Shown in pieces: positions 46,499-54,697 of a stretch of DNA of 64,000 nt (position 1 is its first letter; each line of letters begins with the position of its first letter). Below the pieces are notes generated by a model, which searched no databases, was not told where the DNA came from, and was given only the letters and a program-made list of their open reading frames with translations. The translations under genes and the position numbers were made by a program. Origin of the DNA: Haloarcula mannanilytica. Its GTDB lineage: Archaea; Halobacteriota; Halobacteria; Halobacteriales; Haloarculaceae. The DNA lies in the NCBI RefSeq assembly GCF_005406125.1, contig NZ_BIXZ01000001.1, positions 868,001 through 932,000 of the forward strand. Direction: 5' to 3'.

Positions 46499-47179
46499 TT
46501 ATAGCATCCGACGAAACTCGCCCAGCGGCGGGAACGACAGGGTTTCGCGCCCGCTCTCGTCCCAGACAACCGGCTCCAGCCGGTCGGTGTCGGTGACCAG
46601 CGGCGACTGGAAGTCGCCGGCGCGCATCTCGTTGACCTCGACCCCCGCGTTTAGCTTGTTGAATGACGGGAGTATCACCACGTCGCTGCCGCGGTACTGG
46701 CCGCTCCCGACGAGGTAGCAGGGCCGGCGCTGGCCCTCGATTGAGATTGTCGGGTGGTCGTGGCCGACGATGTAGCGGTCGGCGTCGGCCTCGGGAGCTT
46801 CGTGTCCGTGGCAAACCACCGTCTCGCCGATCCGGTACTCTGACGCAGTCGGCCCGTCCCACACGCTGTCGAGCATCGTGTCGTGGTTGCCCGGCGTCAC
46901 GAGCAGGCGCGCACCGGTCTGCTGGCACGCGCTCCTGAGCCCCGCTACGGTGCTCTCGACGGACCGGGGGACGGTCTGGAACGAGTGCAGCAGGTCGCCG
47001 GCGACGACGACCTCGTCTGGATTGTGGCGCTCGACGAGGGACTGGAACCGCTCGACCATATCGGAGCCGGAGCCGACCGGAAGTTCGAGGTTCCCGCCGG
47101 TGCCCCGGCCGACGTGGAGGTCCGCGACGACGAGGGTCCCGTCGAGCAGGAGCGCCCGGTCGTCGTAGCTGGCTGTCAT
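46499..47179 (-). CDS. Metallophosphoesterase (calcineurin-like)
   Basis: 226 residues. The start at 47177-47179 is preferred since a TATA-like AATATAAG on the minus strand (47206-47213) is about 30 bases upstream; the frame is open back to 47251. Metal-binding motifs: VVADLHVGRG, VVAGDLLHSF, VTPGNHDTML, VCHGHEAP and VGHDHP, which are the full set. The two-metal phosphoesterase should be active, perhaps on nucleotides. It is divergent from the MarR-type gene. Confidence 0.85.
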   Translation of the reverse strand: MTASYDDRALLLDGTLVVADLHVGRGTGGNLELPVGSGSDMVERFQSLVERHNPDEVVVAGDLLHSFQTVPRSVESTVAGLRSACQQTGARLLVTPGNHDTMLDSVWDGPTASEYRIGETVVCHGHEAPEADADRYIVGHDHPTISIEGQRRPCYLVGSGQYRGSDVVILPSFNKLNAGVEVNEMRAGDFQSPLVTDTDRLEPVVWDESGRETLSFPPLGEFRRML

Positions 47180-47283
47180 CGCCGTCCAGTCGGCACCGGG
47201 GACGCTTATATTGTCGGTCACTGTGACGCCGGCTGAGATGTGGTGGTCCACAGGCGTGTATCCAGGCCTGACAGTGTCGGTGG

Positions 47284-47291
47284 TATTTTTA
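47284..47291 (+). promoter_or_regulatory. TATA-like box of the MarR-type regulator
   Basis: TATTTTTA is centred about 27 bases before the ATG at 47315, which fixes the start there rather than at the in-frame codon at 47240. Confidence 0.55.
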
Positions 47292-47314
47292 CCTGCGACT
47301 CCCGTGACTCTGGT

Positions 47315-48082
47315 ATGGTCGACGTCCTGGAGAACAAGCGGGCCGCGACGCGGTTTCGGGTCCTCGTGGAGATCGCCGAGCGCCAGCCCGCGGTGAGTCA
47401 GGGCGAAATCGCCGAGGCCGTCGGCGTGACGAGCCAGGCCGTCAGCGAGTACATCCGGGAACTCGTCGACGACGGCTTAGTCGAGAAGGAAGGGCGGTCG
47501 CGCTACCGCGTCACCAAGGAGGGCGTCGACTGGGTGTTCCAGTCCGCCACCGACGTGCGCCGGTTCGCCGACCACGTCACCGACGACGTGCTCGGCAGCG
47601 TACAGGAGGACGCCGCCATCGCCACGGCGGACCTGGCGGAAGGCGAGACGGTGACGCTCTCGCTGTCGGACGGTCTGCTACACGCCCACCCCGGCGGCGG
47701 CGACGCGACGGGCGTGACGACGACCAGCGCCGCGGAAGGCGAGGTCGTCGGCGTCACGGGCTTCGAGGGCGTCATCGACCTCGACCCCGGCCACGTCAGC
47801 GTCATACAGGTCCCGCCGGTCCGGTCGGGACCGGTCGAAAACGTCGACGACATCGCCGCGGCCTGTGCGGACGCCCCCATCGTCACCGCCGCTGGCGTCG
47901 AGGCCGTCGTCGCGCTTCGGGACGCCGACATCAAGCCGACGACGCACTTCGCGGCGGGCGAGGTGGCCGCCGACGCCGCATCAAGAGGCCTGGACGCCGT
48001 CGTCGTCGCCACGCAGGACACCGTCGGGCGCGTGACCGACGCGCTCCGGGACGCGAGCGTCGACTACGACGTGACACAGTAG
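47315..48082 (+). CDS. MarR-type winged-helix regulator with C-terminal sensor-like domain
   Basis: 255 residues. Residues 1-75: a winged helix with ATRFRVLVEIAERQPAVSQG, EIAEAVGVTSQAVSEYIREL and wing DGLVEKEGRSRYRVT. Residues 80-255 are an alpha/beta part (LAEGETVTLSLSDGLLHAHP, GVEAVVALRDADIKP, VVVATQDTVGRVTDALRD) that looks like a ligand-binding or sensor domain of unknown specificity. Autoregulation of the divergent phosphoesterase gene is possible because the promoters abut. Confidence 0.78.
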   Translation: MVDVLENKRAATRFRVLVEIAERQPAVSQGEIAEAVGVTSQAVSEYIRELVDDGLVEKEGRSRYRVTKEGVDWVFQSATDVRRFADHVTDDVLGSVQEDAAIATADLAEGETVTLSLSDGLLHAHPGGGDATGVTTTSAAEGEVVGVTGFEGVIDLDPGHVSVIQVPPVRSGPVENVDDIAAACADAPIVTAAGVEAVVALRDADIKPTTHFAAGEVAADAASRGLDAVVVATQDTVGRVTDALRDASVDYDVTQ

Positions 48083-48090
48083 CCCTGATA

Positions 48091-48166
48091 CGAATTATTG
48101 TAGATTATTTTCGGATTACGCCGACCCCGTGGTCGGCAGACACCGGTAAATTGCTACAATAATCCG
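48091..48166. repeat. Inverted repeat around a hairpin (possible operator or small mobile element)
   Basis: CGAATTATTGTAG (48091-48103) and its inverted copy with one mismatch CTACAATAATCCG (48154-48166) enclose a GC-rich inner stem CCGACCCCGTGGTCGG (48121-48136). The block lies after the regulator and before the 51-codon gene. The symmetry is too good for chance in this GC-rich genome. Confidence 0.5.
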
Positions 48167-48210
48167 TATGAGTGGCGGGACTTTTCCGGTCGGCTACCGT
48201 CTGGACAGCC

Positions 48211-48366
48211 ATGAGCGACCACGAGATTCACGACGCTGTCGAGGCGTTCCTGGACGAAGCCGACGACGCATACGGCGAGTACGAGCAGGGCTATACCGAC
48301 GCCGACGCGACGCTCCGGCGACTGGAGACGGCCATCGAGGAACTGCGGACGGCGACCGAGGAGTAA
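48211..48366 (+). CDS. Small acidic helical protein
   Basis: 51 residues from ATG 48211: DHEIHDAVEAFLDEADDAYG then a helix with GYTDADATLRRLETAIEELR. A TATA-like CTTTTCC lies about 27 bases upstream (48181-48187). Probably a two-helix acidic protein; function unknown, and similar small ones are found in haloarchaea. Confidence 0.5.
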   Translation: MSDHEIHDAVEAFLDEADDAYGEYEQGYTDADATLRRLETAIEELRTATEE

Positions 48367-48807
48367 CACCGACTGTCGCCGGGCAAACCGTCGAATTCAA
48401 CGGAAGCCTTCGCCGCTCAGATGGTGTACGTTGCCGACGAATCGACATCTCTGCCGAGAAGTACACTCCATAGGGACGCGGTGGCGCGCGCTCTCGCTCG
48501 CTCCGTCGAGCGAAACAGCCGTGCGAGGGACGAGTAGCGCAGGCGAACTGCGTGCGCCGAGCCACGCAGTCGGCTGGGGAGGGCGTGGCTGTCGAGGATC
48601 GGGTGGGACTGAAAGGGGCCGCCCGCTCGCTGTGCGAGAGGACGCAAGGACCGCAGGAACGACCGACGGGAGTGACGAGGACCGCAGCGAGTCACAGCCA
48701 GCGAGCGGGCGGGGATTTTCGAGGGTAGCACGATGGGTGCCACAACGACCCAAGTGTCTTACAGAGAATCGGGAAGATTAATCGGGCCGGCCGCCCGCAG
48801 GGAGAGT
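48367..48807. other. Intergenic region of 441 bases with strong secondary structure
   Basis: No supported gene. The block 48480-48720 is very GC-rich. CCGCCCGCTCGCTG (48619-48632) pairs exactly with CAGCGAGCGGGCGG (48699-48712) around a 66-base loop containing two GGACCGCAG copies. A second group of self-complementary CTCGCTC/GAGCGA runs lies near 48488-48515. It may be a structured RNA, a 3' UTR or an intergenic repeat. The end near 48800 should hold the aminotransferase promoter. Confidence 0.5.
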
Positions 48808-49929
48808 ATGACTGGATTCTCCCGACGGGTAGAGCAGGTATCGATCTCGGGCATCCGCGAGGTGTTCGAGGCCGCTGGCGAGGACGCCATCAACCTCGGC
48901 CTCGGCCAGCCGGACTTCCCGACGCCGGACCACGCCCGCCAGGCGGCCGTCGAGGCGATTCAGGCCGGCAAAGTCGACGCGTACACGTCGAACAAGGGAA
49001 CCAAGGAACTCCGGGAGGCCATCGCCGAAAAGCACGCCCGGGACAACGACCTCGATGTGGACCCGGGAGATATCATCGCCACATCGGGCGGGAGCGAGGC
49101 GCTGCACATCGCGCTGGAAGCCCACGTCGATGAGGGTCAGGAGGTCATCTTCCCGGACCCGGGGTTCGTCTCCTACGACGCGCTCACTAATCTCGCCGGC
49201 GGAACGCCGCGACCGGTCCCGCTGCGGGAGGACCTCACGATGGCCCCCGAAACCGTCGAAGAGGCCATCACCGAGGACACGGCGGCGTTCGTTGTGAACT
49301 CGCCAGCGAACCCCACCGGCGCAGTACAGTCCCCCGAAGACATGCGGGAGTTCGCCCGTATCGCCGACGAACACGACGTGCTCTGTGTCTCCGACGAGGT
49401 GTACGAACACCAAGTGTTCGAGGGTGAACACCGCTCGCCGGCGGAGTTCAGCGACACGGGCAACGTCGTCGTCGTCAACGCCTGCTCGAAGGCGTACTCG
49501 ATGACCGGCTGGCGACTGGGCTGGGTCACCGGCGCGACCGACCGCATCGAGCGGATGCTGCGTGTCCACCAGTACGCCCAGGCCTGTGCGTCCGCGCCGG
49601 CCCAGTACGCCGCCGAAGCGGCGCTGACCGGCCCACAGGACCAGGTGGCAGAGATGCGCGAGGCCTTCCAGGAGCGCCGAGATGTGTTGCTCGACGGCCT
49701 CGACGACATGGGACTTGACTGTCCGACGCCCAAGGGCGCGTTCTACGCGATGCCGAAGGTCCCCGACGGCTGGGTCGACGAGGTCATCGACCGCGGCGTC
49801 GTGGTCGTCCCCGGCGACGCCTTCGGCGAACACGGCGCAGGCTACGCGCGTATCTCCTATGCGACGGGTATGGAGACGCTGAAAGAGGCCATCGACATCA
49901 TGGCCGACGCGACGGCAGCAGTCCGCTGA
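48808..49929 (+). CDS. Class I/II pyridoxal-phosphate aminotransferase
   Basis: 373 residues from ATG 48808. INLGLGQPDFPTP near the start, NSPANPTGAV with Asn/Pro for the cofactor, and SKAYSMTGWRLGWVTG in which Lys of SKAYS binds PLP. The C-terminus has GYARISYATGMETLKEA. It belongs to the AspC-like family (aspartate, aromatic or other amino acids). The substrate is not readable. Confidence 0.9.
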   Translation: MTGFSRRVEQVSISGIREVFEAAGEDAINLGLGQPDFPTPDHARQAAVEAIQAGKVDAYTSNKGTKELREAIAEKHARDNDLDVDPGDIIATSGGSEALHIALEAHVDEGQEVIFPDPGFVSYDALTNLAGGTPRPVPLREDLTMAPETVEEAITEDTAAFVVNSPANPTGAVQSPEDMREFARIADEHDVLCVSDEVYEHQVFEGEHRSPAEFSDTGNVVVVNACSKAYSMTGWRLGWVTGATDRIERMLRVHQYAQACASAPAQYAAEAALTGPQDQVAEMREAFQERRDVLLDGLDDMGLDCPTPKGAFYAMPKVPDGWVDEVIDRGVVVVPGDAFGEHGAGYARISYATGMETLKEAIDIMADATAAVR

Positions 49930-50144
49930 GCGCTGGCAGACGGACGCGGACAACGGAATCGGATGCGGACAGTCGACCCGAAATTGGAACAGTCTCGGAA
50001 GAGAGTGCGAAGAAACGCTTTATCCGGCGGCTGTCTTGCCTCCCGTATCCCATCGTGGTACATGCATCCGAGTCCAGCACGCTGTTCGGCGGGGAGAGAC
50101 AGGACTATACGACCGGCAGACGCAGGTCCCGGGAGGACAGTGGG

Positions 50145-50423
50145 ATGGAGAAAGCGCTCTGGTATCTGCTGACGGCGACGCGTGGCGGCGCTAACCGGGC
50201 GCGTATCATCGACGCTCTCTCGGATCGACCGATGAACGCCAACGAACTCGCCGACGAACTCGACGTGGGTTACAAGACGATACGACATCACATGGAACAG
50301 CTAGAGGACCACGACGTGGTCGAGTCCGGCGACGAGGAGTACGCTAAGCTGTACTTCCTGACCGACCGGTTCGACAACTACCGCGACACCTTCGAGGAGA
50401 TCGTGGAGAAGATGGACGAATGA
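50145..50423 (+). CDS. ArsR-like winged-helix regulator
   Basis: 92 residues. The start is set by a Shine-Dalgarno GGAGG at 50132-50136, 8 bases before ATG 50145. RIIDALSDRPMNANELADEL and DVGYKTIRHHMEQLEDHDVVE form the HTH and wing. C-terminal acidic helix (YRDTFEEIVEKMDE). It is followed after 64 bases by a small membrane protein gene; this pair occurs often in haloarchaea as far as I recall, so a joint role is likely. Confidence 0.78.
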   Translation: MEKALWYLLTATRGGANRARIIDALSDRPMNANELADELDVGYKTIRHHMEQLEDHDVVESGDEEYAKLYFLTDRFDNYRDTFEEIVEKMDE

Positions 50424-50487
50424 CGGGGACACACGCTGTGACTGTTGCTGGACCGAGCGTGACCGACCAGCGAGCGAGGTGGCGCTG

Positions 50488-50784
50488 ATGGCGATGGGAC
50501 CGCTCATCACCGCCGCAGCAGCGCTTGCGGGACTCAACGTCCTATTGCTGCTCCCGCTTTTGGGTGTCTGGGTCCGCAACTACGCGACGTTCCGGACGGG
50601 ACTCGTCGCCGGCCTCATCGCCTTCGCCGTCGCGATGCTCGCCGAGAACGCCATCGCCGTCTACTTCTTCTTCTCGATGCAGAGCTTCTACGCCGGCGAC
50701 CCGCACGTCCAGCAGGCCGTGCTGGTGCTGCGCTCGCTGCAGTTCGTCGCGATTGCGGGTCTGAGTTTCACAACGCTCCGATAA
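50488..50784 (+). CDS. Small three-TM membrane protein next to the ArsR-like gene
   Basis: 98 residues from ATG 50488 (a GTG at 50479 is also possible). Three hydrophobic segments with LLLLPLLGVWVRNYATFRTG between the first two and a Phe-rich YFFFSMQSFYAG loop. No family recognised. Confidence 0.6.
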   Translation: MAMGPLITAAAALAGLNVLLLLPLLGVWVRNYATFRTGLVAGLIAFAVAMLAENAIAVYFFFSMQSFYAGDPHVQQAVLVLRSLQFVAIAGLSFTTLR

Positions 50785-50853
50785 CGGTCGCCGTGAATGC
50801 GGTTTCGTTATTCGCTGGATCAACTGGCGAAACTACTCAGTAGGATTGCGTAC

Positions 50854-51255
50854 TTATCGTGTCCATCCGCTGATCTCACCCGAATACAGTAGGTGCATAA
50901 GGACATATAGAAGAAGTGATACCATGAATCCACCAACGGCGCTGGTCACAATGTCACTATGTATGTTAACTTGTCGTCGTCCCATCCAAACAACGACGCC
51001 AAAAGACAGAATGGATATGGCCCTGCCAAGCATCCCAATTTTCCGGAACCACGTTCCAACCTGTTCTCCAATTGGCGAATTTGCAAGGGGTCCTATCGAG
51101 ACCAAACCGATACCGAATCCGAAAAGTAACCAACCCCAATAGATCGTCTGTAGGTATCCGACGTTGAGTGGCAGCCAAACCAGAACGAAAAGGCTAACGA
51201 GAATATCTGTCCATGTTGGAGGGCGCTCAGGGAACCATCTTCGGAGGACCATCAT
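50854..51255 (-). CDS. Hypothetical membrane protein of lower G+C
   Basis: 133 residues from the ATG at 51253-51255. Four hydrophobic stretches: ILVSLFVLVWLPL, WGWLLFGFGIGLVSIG, AISILSFGVVVWMG and FMVSLLLYVLMHLL. The DNA is clearly less GC-rich than its neighbours, which fits recent acquisition. Function unknown. Confidence 0.5.
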   Translation of the reverse strand: MMVLRRWFPERPPTWTDILVSLFVLVWLPLNVGYLQTIYWGWLLFGFGIGLVSIGPLANSPIGEQVGTWFRKIGMLGRAISILSFGVVVWMGRRQVNIHSDIVTSAVGGFMVSLLLYVLMHLLYSGEISGWTR

Positions 51256-51456
51256 TTGCGAAATGTGGCAATAGGCTGATAGCATTTCCGGTCAGAATGA
51301 GAGACAGATTTCCAGTACTGATCAAATAGTTCTACGACGAATTGAATCACCTACAACGACGGTAACGCGAGAGACGGATACTGTCGCTGGGGGACTGTTC
51401 GACTCCCTGTACTCGCGTACCGAACCCCAGAGATAAGCACTGCATCCCCGAGAACA

Positions 51457-51468
51457 CGAACACGTTCG
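51457..51468. promoter_or_regulatory. NarO-like palindrome upstream of the DUF2249 gene
   Basis: CGAACACGTTCG has perfect CGAAC/GTTCG arms and is centred 44.5 bases before the ATG at 51507. No good TATA box is at the usual place, which suits a promoter needing an activator. The same element is repeated before other genes in this region. Confidence 0.6.
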
Positions 51469-51506
51469 GGACAAGCGCCTGACTGGCAGGGACCGTCATC
51501 GGACGT

Positions 51507-51737
51507 ATGAGCACGGAACGAGAGTCGGTCCAAGAACTCGACGTTCGGGAGGTCGACGGCGAACCGTTCGGGCACATCATGGACGCGCTCGACTCGGTCG
51601 GCGAAGACGAGGCGCTCCGGCTGGTGAACAGTTTCGAGCCGGTCCCGCTGTACGACGTGCTCTCGAAAAAGGGCTACCAGTACGACACGGAACAGGTCGC
51701 CGACGAGGAGTGGCACGTCACAATCCGGCCGGAGTGA
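51507..51737 (+). CDS. DUF2249 domain protein
   Basis: 76 residues. LDVREVDGEPFGHIMDALDS followed by LVNSFEPVPLYDVLSKKGYQ and EWHVTIRPE is the DUF2249 pattern. The family is found beside nitrite/nitric-oxide-related and hemerythrin genes and in bacteria near redox regulators; its activity is unknown. The next gene starts one base after its stop, so both are co-translated. Confidence 0.8.
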   Translation: MSTERESVQELDVREVDGEPFGHIMDALDSVGEDEALRLVNSFEPVPLYDVLSKKGYQYDTEQVADEEWHVTIRPE

Positions 51738-51738
51738 G

Positions 51739-52902
51739 ATGCGGCCCGAGCGCGCCTCGCGGTGGTTCGTCACCGCCAGCGCGCTGTTTTTCGTCGGCTT
51801 CCACGTCGCGATAGCGGTCGCCGCGACCCGCCGCGTCGTTGTCACGCTCGGTCTGTACGGGTTCGTCCTGCACGTCCTGTTCGGGAAGGCCTACGCACTC
51901 GTCCCGTCGTACTTCGACCGGACTCTCGCGTGGGAGTCGGGGCCGGCAGTCCAGTTCCCGCTGTCCGCCGTCGGGACGGCGGCGTTGGCGCTCGCGCCGC
52001 TCGGACCGCCGTGGCTCCGGCCCGTCGGGACCGCACTCTGGGCCGGCGGCGTCGCCGTGTTTCTCGGCACGCTGGGCTGGACGATTCGTGACAACCTCAC
52101 CGGCGCAGCGACGGGGACCGGTGGCCCGAACGCGCATCGAGAGCCGGTCGATAGAGTTGCCAACGTCGCAGTGCCCATAGCGCTGGGCTATCTCGCACTT
52201 GCCGCAGGCGGGGCGCTCGCCACCACGGCCGGTTTCTGGTCGATACGCCCCCAGCAGCTATCGCACCTGCTCGCTGCGGGGACGGCCGCGCAGTTCGTTT
52301 TCGGCGTCGGCTTCCGGCTGTTCCCCCGGTTTCTGGTCGCCGAACCGCCGAGGGCGGTCGTCACAGTGGTCGTCGCCGCCGGGGCTGTCGGTCCCGCACT
52401 GCTCGGCTTCTGGCTGTTTGACCGCCGGCTCCTCCTCGTCGGCGGCATCGTCGAAGCTATCGCGGTCGTCGGGTTCGCGCTGTCGTATCTCGTTCTGTTC
52501 CGGCGGTCGAAGCGCCGCCGGGTCGGGTTCTACGCGGTGCTGGTGGCAGCCGTGGCCGGCGTCGTCGGCATCGGACTCGGGCTGACCATCGCCCTGACTG
52601 GGCGGAGTCCGGCGCTAATCAGCGCACACTATCGGGCGATGCTGGCGGGCTTTCTCGGGCTAACTGTGGTCGGCGCAGCGTTCCAGTTCTACCCGCCGGC
52701 AGTCGGCGTCTGGCCGCGGGCGAACGACAGGACCGCACTGGTGTCAATTGGACTGCTCGGTGGCGGCCTCGGCATGCAGATACTCGGGCTCGTCGGGAGG
52801 GTCGACTGGGTGATAACTGTCGGCACAGCTGCCGGCGTCCTCGGTGCCGTGGTTTATACGTATCTCCTGCTGGCGGCCTTCGCTCGCCAGCGGAATCGGT
52901 AG
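51739..52902 (+). CDS. Polytopic membrane protein, NnrS / heme-copper-oxidase-like
   Basis: 387 residues with about 12 membrane helices. Histidines occur at comparable places in several helices: SALFFVGFHVAIAV, YGFVLHVLFGKAYALVPSYF, QLSHLLAAGTAAQF and ISAHYRAMLAGFLG with VGAAFQFYPP. This layout resembles NnrS or a remote oxidase subunit I, both linked with nitric-oxide or heme/copper chemistry. The assignment is tentative, from pattern and the neighbouring DUF2249 gene. Confidence 0.55.
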   Translation: MRPERASRWFVTASALFFVGFHVAIAVAATRRVVVTLGLYGFVLHVLFGKAYALVPSYFDRTLAWESGPAVQFPLSAVGTAALALAPLGPPWLRPVGTALWAGGVAVFLGTLGWTIRDNLTGAATGTGGPNAHREPVDRVANVAVPIALGYLALAAGGALATTAGFWSIRPQQLSHLLAAGTAAQFVFGVGFRLFPRFLVAEPPRAVVTVVVAAGAVGPALLGFWLFDRRLLLVGGIVEAIAVVGFALSYLVLFRRSKRRRVGFYAVLVAAVAGVVGIGLGLTIALTGRSPALISAHYRAMLAGFLGLTVVGAAFQFYPPAVGVWPRANDRTALVSIGLLGGGLGMQILGLVGRVDWVITVGTAAGVLGAVVYTYLLLAAFARQRNR

Positions 52903-52910
52903 GAGCGCGC

Positions 52911-53558
52911 CTACTCAGCGATGATGCTGTCGAGCAGTTTCGTCTGGGCGGCGGCGAGGTGCTCCGCGAACGTCGAAACGGAGATATCCAGTTCCGACGC
53001 CACGTCGCCGGCATTGGCCCCTTTCGGATACTCGAAATAGCCCATCTCGACGGCCGTTTCGAGCACTTCCTGTTGCCGGTCGGTGAGTTGGCTCCTGTCG
53101 ACCAGAATCGAGTCCACCGGGTCCACATCGCCGTTTCGCCGCATCGACCGGAGCGAAACACCGTCGTACAGCTCTTTCAGCCGCGTCACGATGGCGCGCA
53201 CCCGGTCAACGTCAGGGGCATGGAATGTCATGCAGAGCTGGCCGTTCTCGGCGCGCATCTCTGCGACGGGACAGTCGAAGGTTTCGACCGTCTCACAGAC
53301 ACAGTCGGTCCGCGACCGGGTGAACTGATACCGGGCCCCATCGCCCGCGGCGAACACCTTCTCCATGTCCTCTCGTGCCTCGATTGTAGCCTCGCCCGTG
53401 CTTGTCGCGGTGAACTCTTCGATGACTTGCCCGTTCTCGTCCGGGCTGCTTCGGGCGATATCGGTCACGGCCGCGCCCGCCTCGTCCGAGACGCTTGCCA
53501 CCGGACAAGCCCCTGGGGCGTCGACCGACAGCTCCACTCTGATGCCGGAGTCACTCAT
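52911..53558 (-). CDS. HTH_10 regulator with NarO-type cysteine motif
   Basis: 215 residues. The C-terminal 60 residues are the bacterio-opsin-activator type HTH (LTDRQQEVLETAVEMGYFEY, then DVASELDISVSTFAEHLAAA). The N-terminal part has Cys18, then Cys86, Cys88 and Cys96, so the spacing CX67CXCX7C fits the CXnCXCX7C motif described for NarO, the haloarchaeal regulator of denitrification genes that probably senses oxygen. It follows the radical SAM gene after 65 bases on the same strand. A role as activator for the palindromes around it is a strong but untested inference. Confidence 0.8.
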   Translation of the reverse strand: MSDSGIRVELSVDAPGACPVASVSDEAGAAVTDIARSSPDENGQVIEEFTATSTGEATIEAREDMEKVFAAGDGARYQFTRSRTDCVCETVETFDCPVAEMRAENGQLCMTFHAPDVDRVRAIVTRLKELYDGVSLRSMRRNGDVDPVDSILVDRSQLTDRQQEVLETAVEMGYFEYPKGANAGDVASELDISVSTFAEHLAAAQTKLLDSIIAE

Positions 53559-53623
53559 GTGTGTACCTGTACCATCGTATTACAAAACGGGTGAGGCGCG
53601 TTCCCACGGAGTGAAAAATCCCC

Positions 53624-54697
53624 TCAATCTGCCGGGTGCTGGTCGGGAACCGGTCCCTCGAACCCGTCGGGCTGGTAGTCACAGAGCGGATCCGCTGCTA
53701 GCGGGTCCCCCGTCGTCGCGTACGCCCGTGACCGGCTACCGCCACAAACGGTTCGGTACCGACAGGCCCCACATTTGCCCGTCAGCGCGTCATCGTCCCT
53801 GAGTTGCTGGAACAGCGGCGACTCTCGATAGATATCGACGACGCTCTCTTCCCGAACGCTGCCCGCCGATTTCGGCAGGAATCCCGAGGGGAACACCTCG
53901 CCGGTATGGCTCACGAACGCGAATCCCTTGCCGGCGCGGATACCCATCCGGCGTTTGAGGCCGCTGGCTCCCTCGTCCTGGTTCTGCATCGCGACGCGCC
54001 GGTAGTGGGGCGCTTCGGTCGTCTTGAGCCCGAACGACGCCTCCTCGCTGACCTCGTGGAGCCACGACAGCACGCGCTCGGCGCGCTCCGGGTCAATGGG
54101 TGTCAGCACTCGCCCGCGCCCGACCGGGACGAGGAAGAACACCGACCACAGCACCGCATCGAGGTCCGCGACGAGGTCCCGAATCGCCGGCAGTTGCTCG
54201 ACGGTCTCCGCACAGACGGTGGTGTTGATCTGCAGCGGGATGTCGAGGTCCCGCGCCGCCTCGGCGGCGTCCATCGTCGCCTCGAAACTGCCGGACTCGC
54301 CCCGGAAGGTGTCGTGGGCTTCGCTGTCGCCGCCGTCGATGGACAGCGCCAGTCGCCGGAGTCCGGCGTCGTCGAGTTCGGCTAGCCGGTCCCGCGTGAG
54401 CGAGTTCGTTCCGCTTGGCGTCAGCGTCATCCGGAGTCCCTGCTCGGTCCCGTAGTCGATAAGCTCCGGGAGGTCCTCGCGGGCGAGCGGGTCCCCGCCC
54501 GAGAGGACGACCAGTTGCCCGTCGCCGAACTCGCGGGCCTGGTCCAGCAGCGCCTTTCCCTCCGCCGTCGATAGCTCGTCGGGATGGCGACGGGGCTGGG
54601 CGTCGGCCCGGCAGTGTTTGCAGGCCAGTTCACAGGCCTGGGTCACCTCCCAGATCAGCACCAGCGGCTGCTCGTCGAGGTCAAGATTCCCGCGCAT
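53624..54697 (-). CDS. Radical SAM/SPASM enzyme paired with a CGCGG-motif protein
   Basis: 357 residues. The radical-SAM cluster is Cys22, Cys26 and Cys29 in QACELACKHCRADAQP. The glycine-rich SAM site is LVVLSGGDPLARED, and TTVCAETV and LKTTEAPHYRR are further family parts. The C-terminal SPASM domain has GKCGACRYRTVCGG and DPLCDY, enough cysteines for an auxiliary Fe-S cluster. The ATG (54695-54697) directly follows the stop codon of the small CGCGG protein, so translation is coupled. It is expected to modify that peptide. Relation to AhbD/NirJ-type heme enzymes is an alternative. Confidence 0.85.
   Translation of the reverse strand: MRGNLDLDEQPLVLIWEVTQACELACKHCRADAQPRRHPDELSTAEGKALLDQAREFGDGQLVVLSGGDPLAREDLPELIDYGTEQGLRMTLTPSGTNSLTRDRLAELDDAGLRRLALSIDGGDSEAHDTFRGESGSFEATMDAAEAARDLDIPLQINTTVCAETVEQLPAIRDLVADLDAVLWSVFFLVPVGRGRVLTPIDPERAERVLSWLHEVSEEASFGLKTTEAPHYRRVAMQNQDEGASGLKRRMGIRAGKGFAFVSHTGEVFPSGFLPKSAGSVREESVVDIYRESPLFQQLRDDDALTGKCGACRYRTVCGGSRSRAYATTGDPLAADPLCDYQPDGFEGPVPDQHPAD

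Noticed and set aside
48480..48730. RNase P RNA or SRP RNA
   Set aside because: I could not find the conserved core sequences I know for either RNA; I kept only the claim of a structured block.
53624..54697. Heme synthase AhbD / NirJ
   Set aside because: The radical SAM and SPASM parts are compatible, but the tight pairing with a CGCGG precursor favours a peptide maturase; kept as an alternative only.
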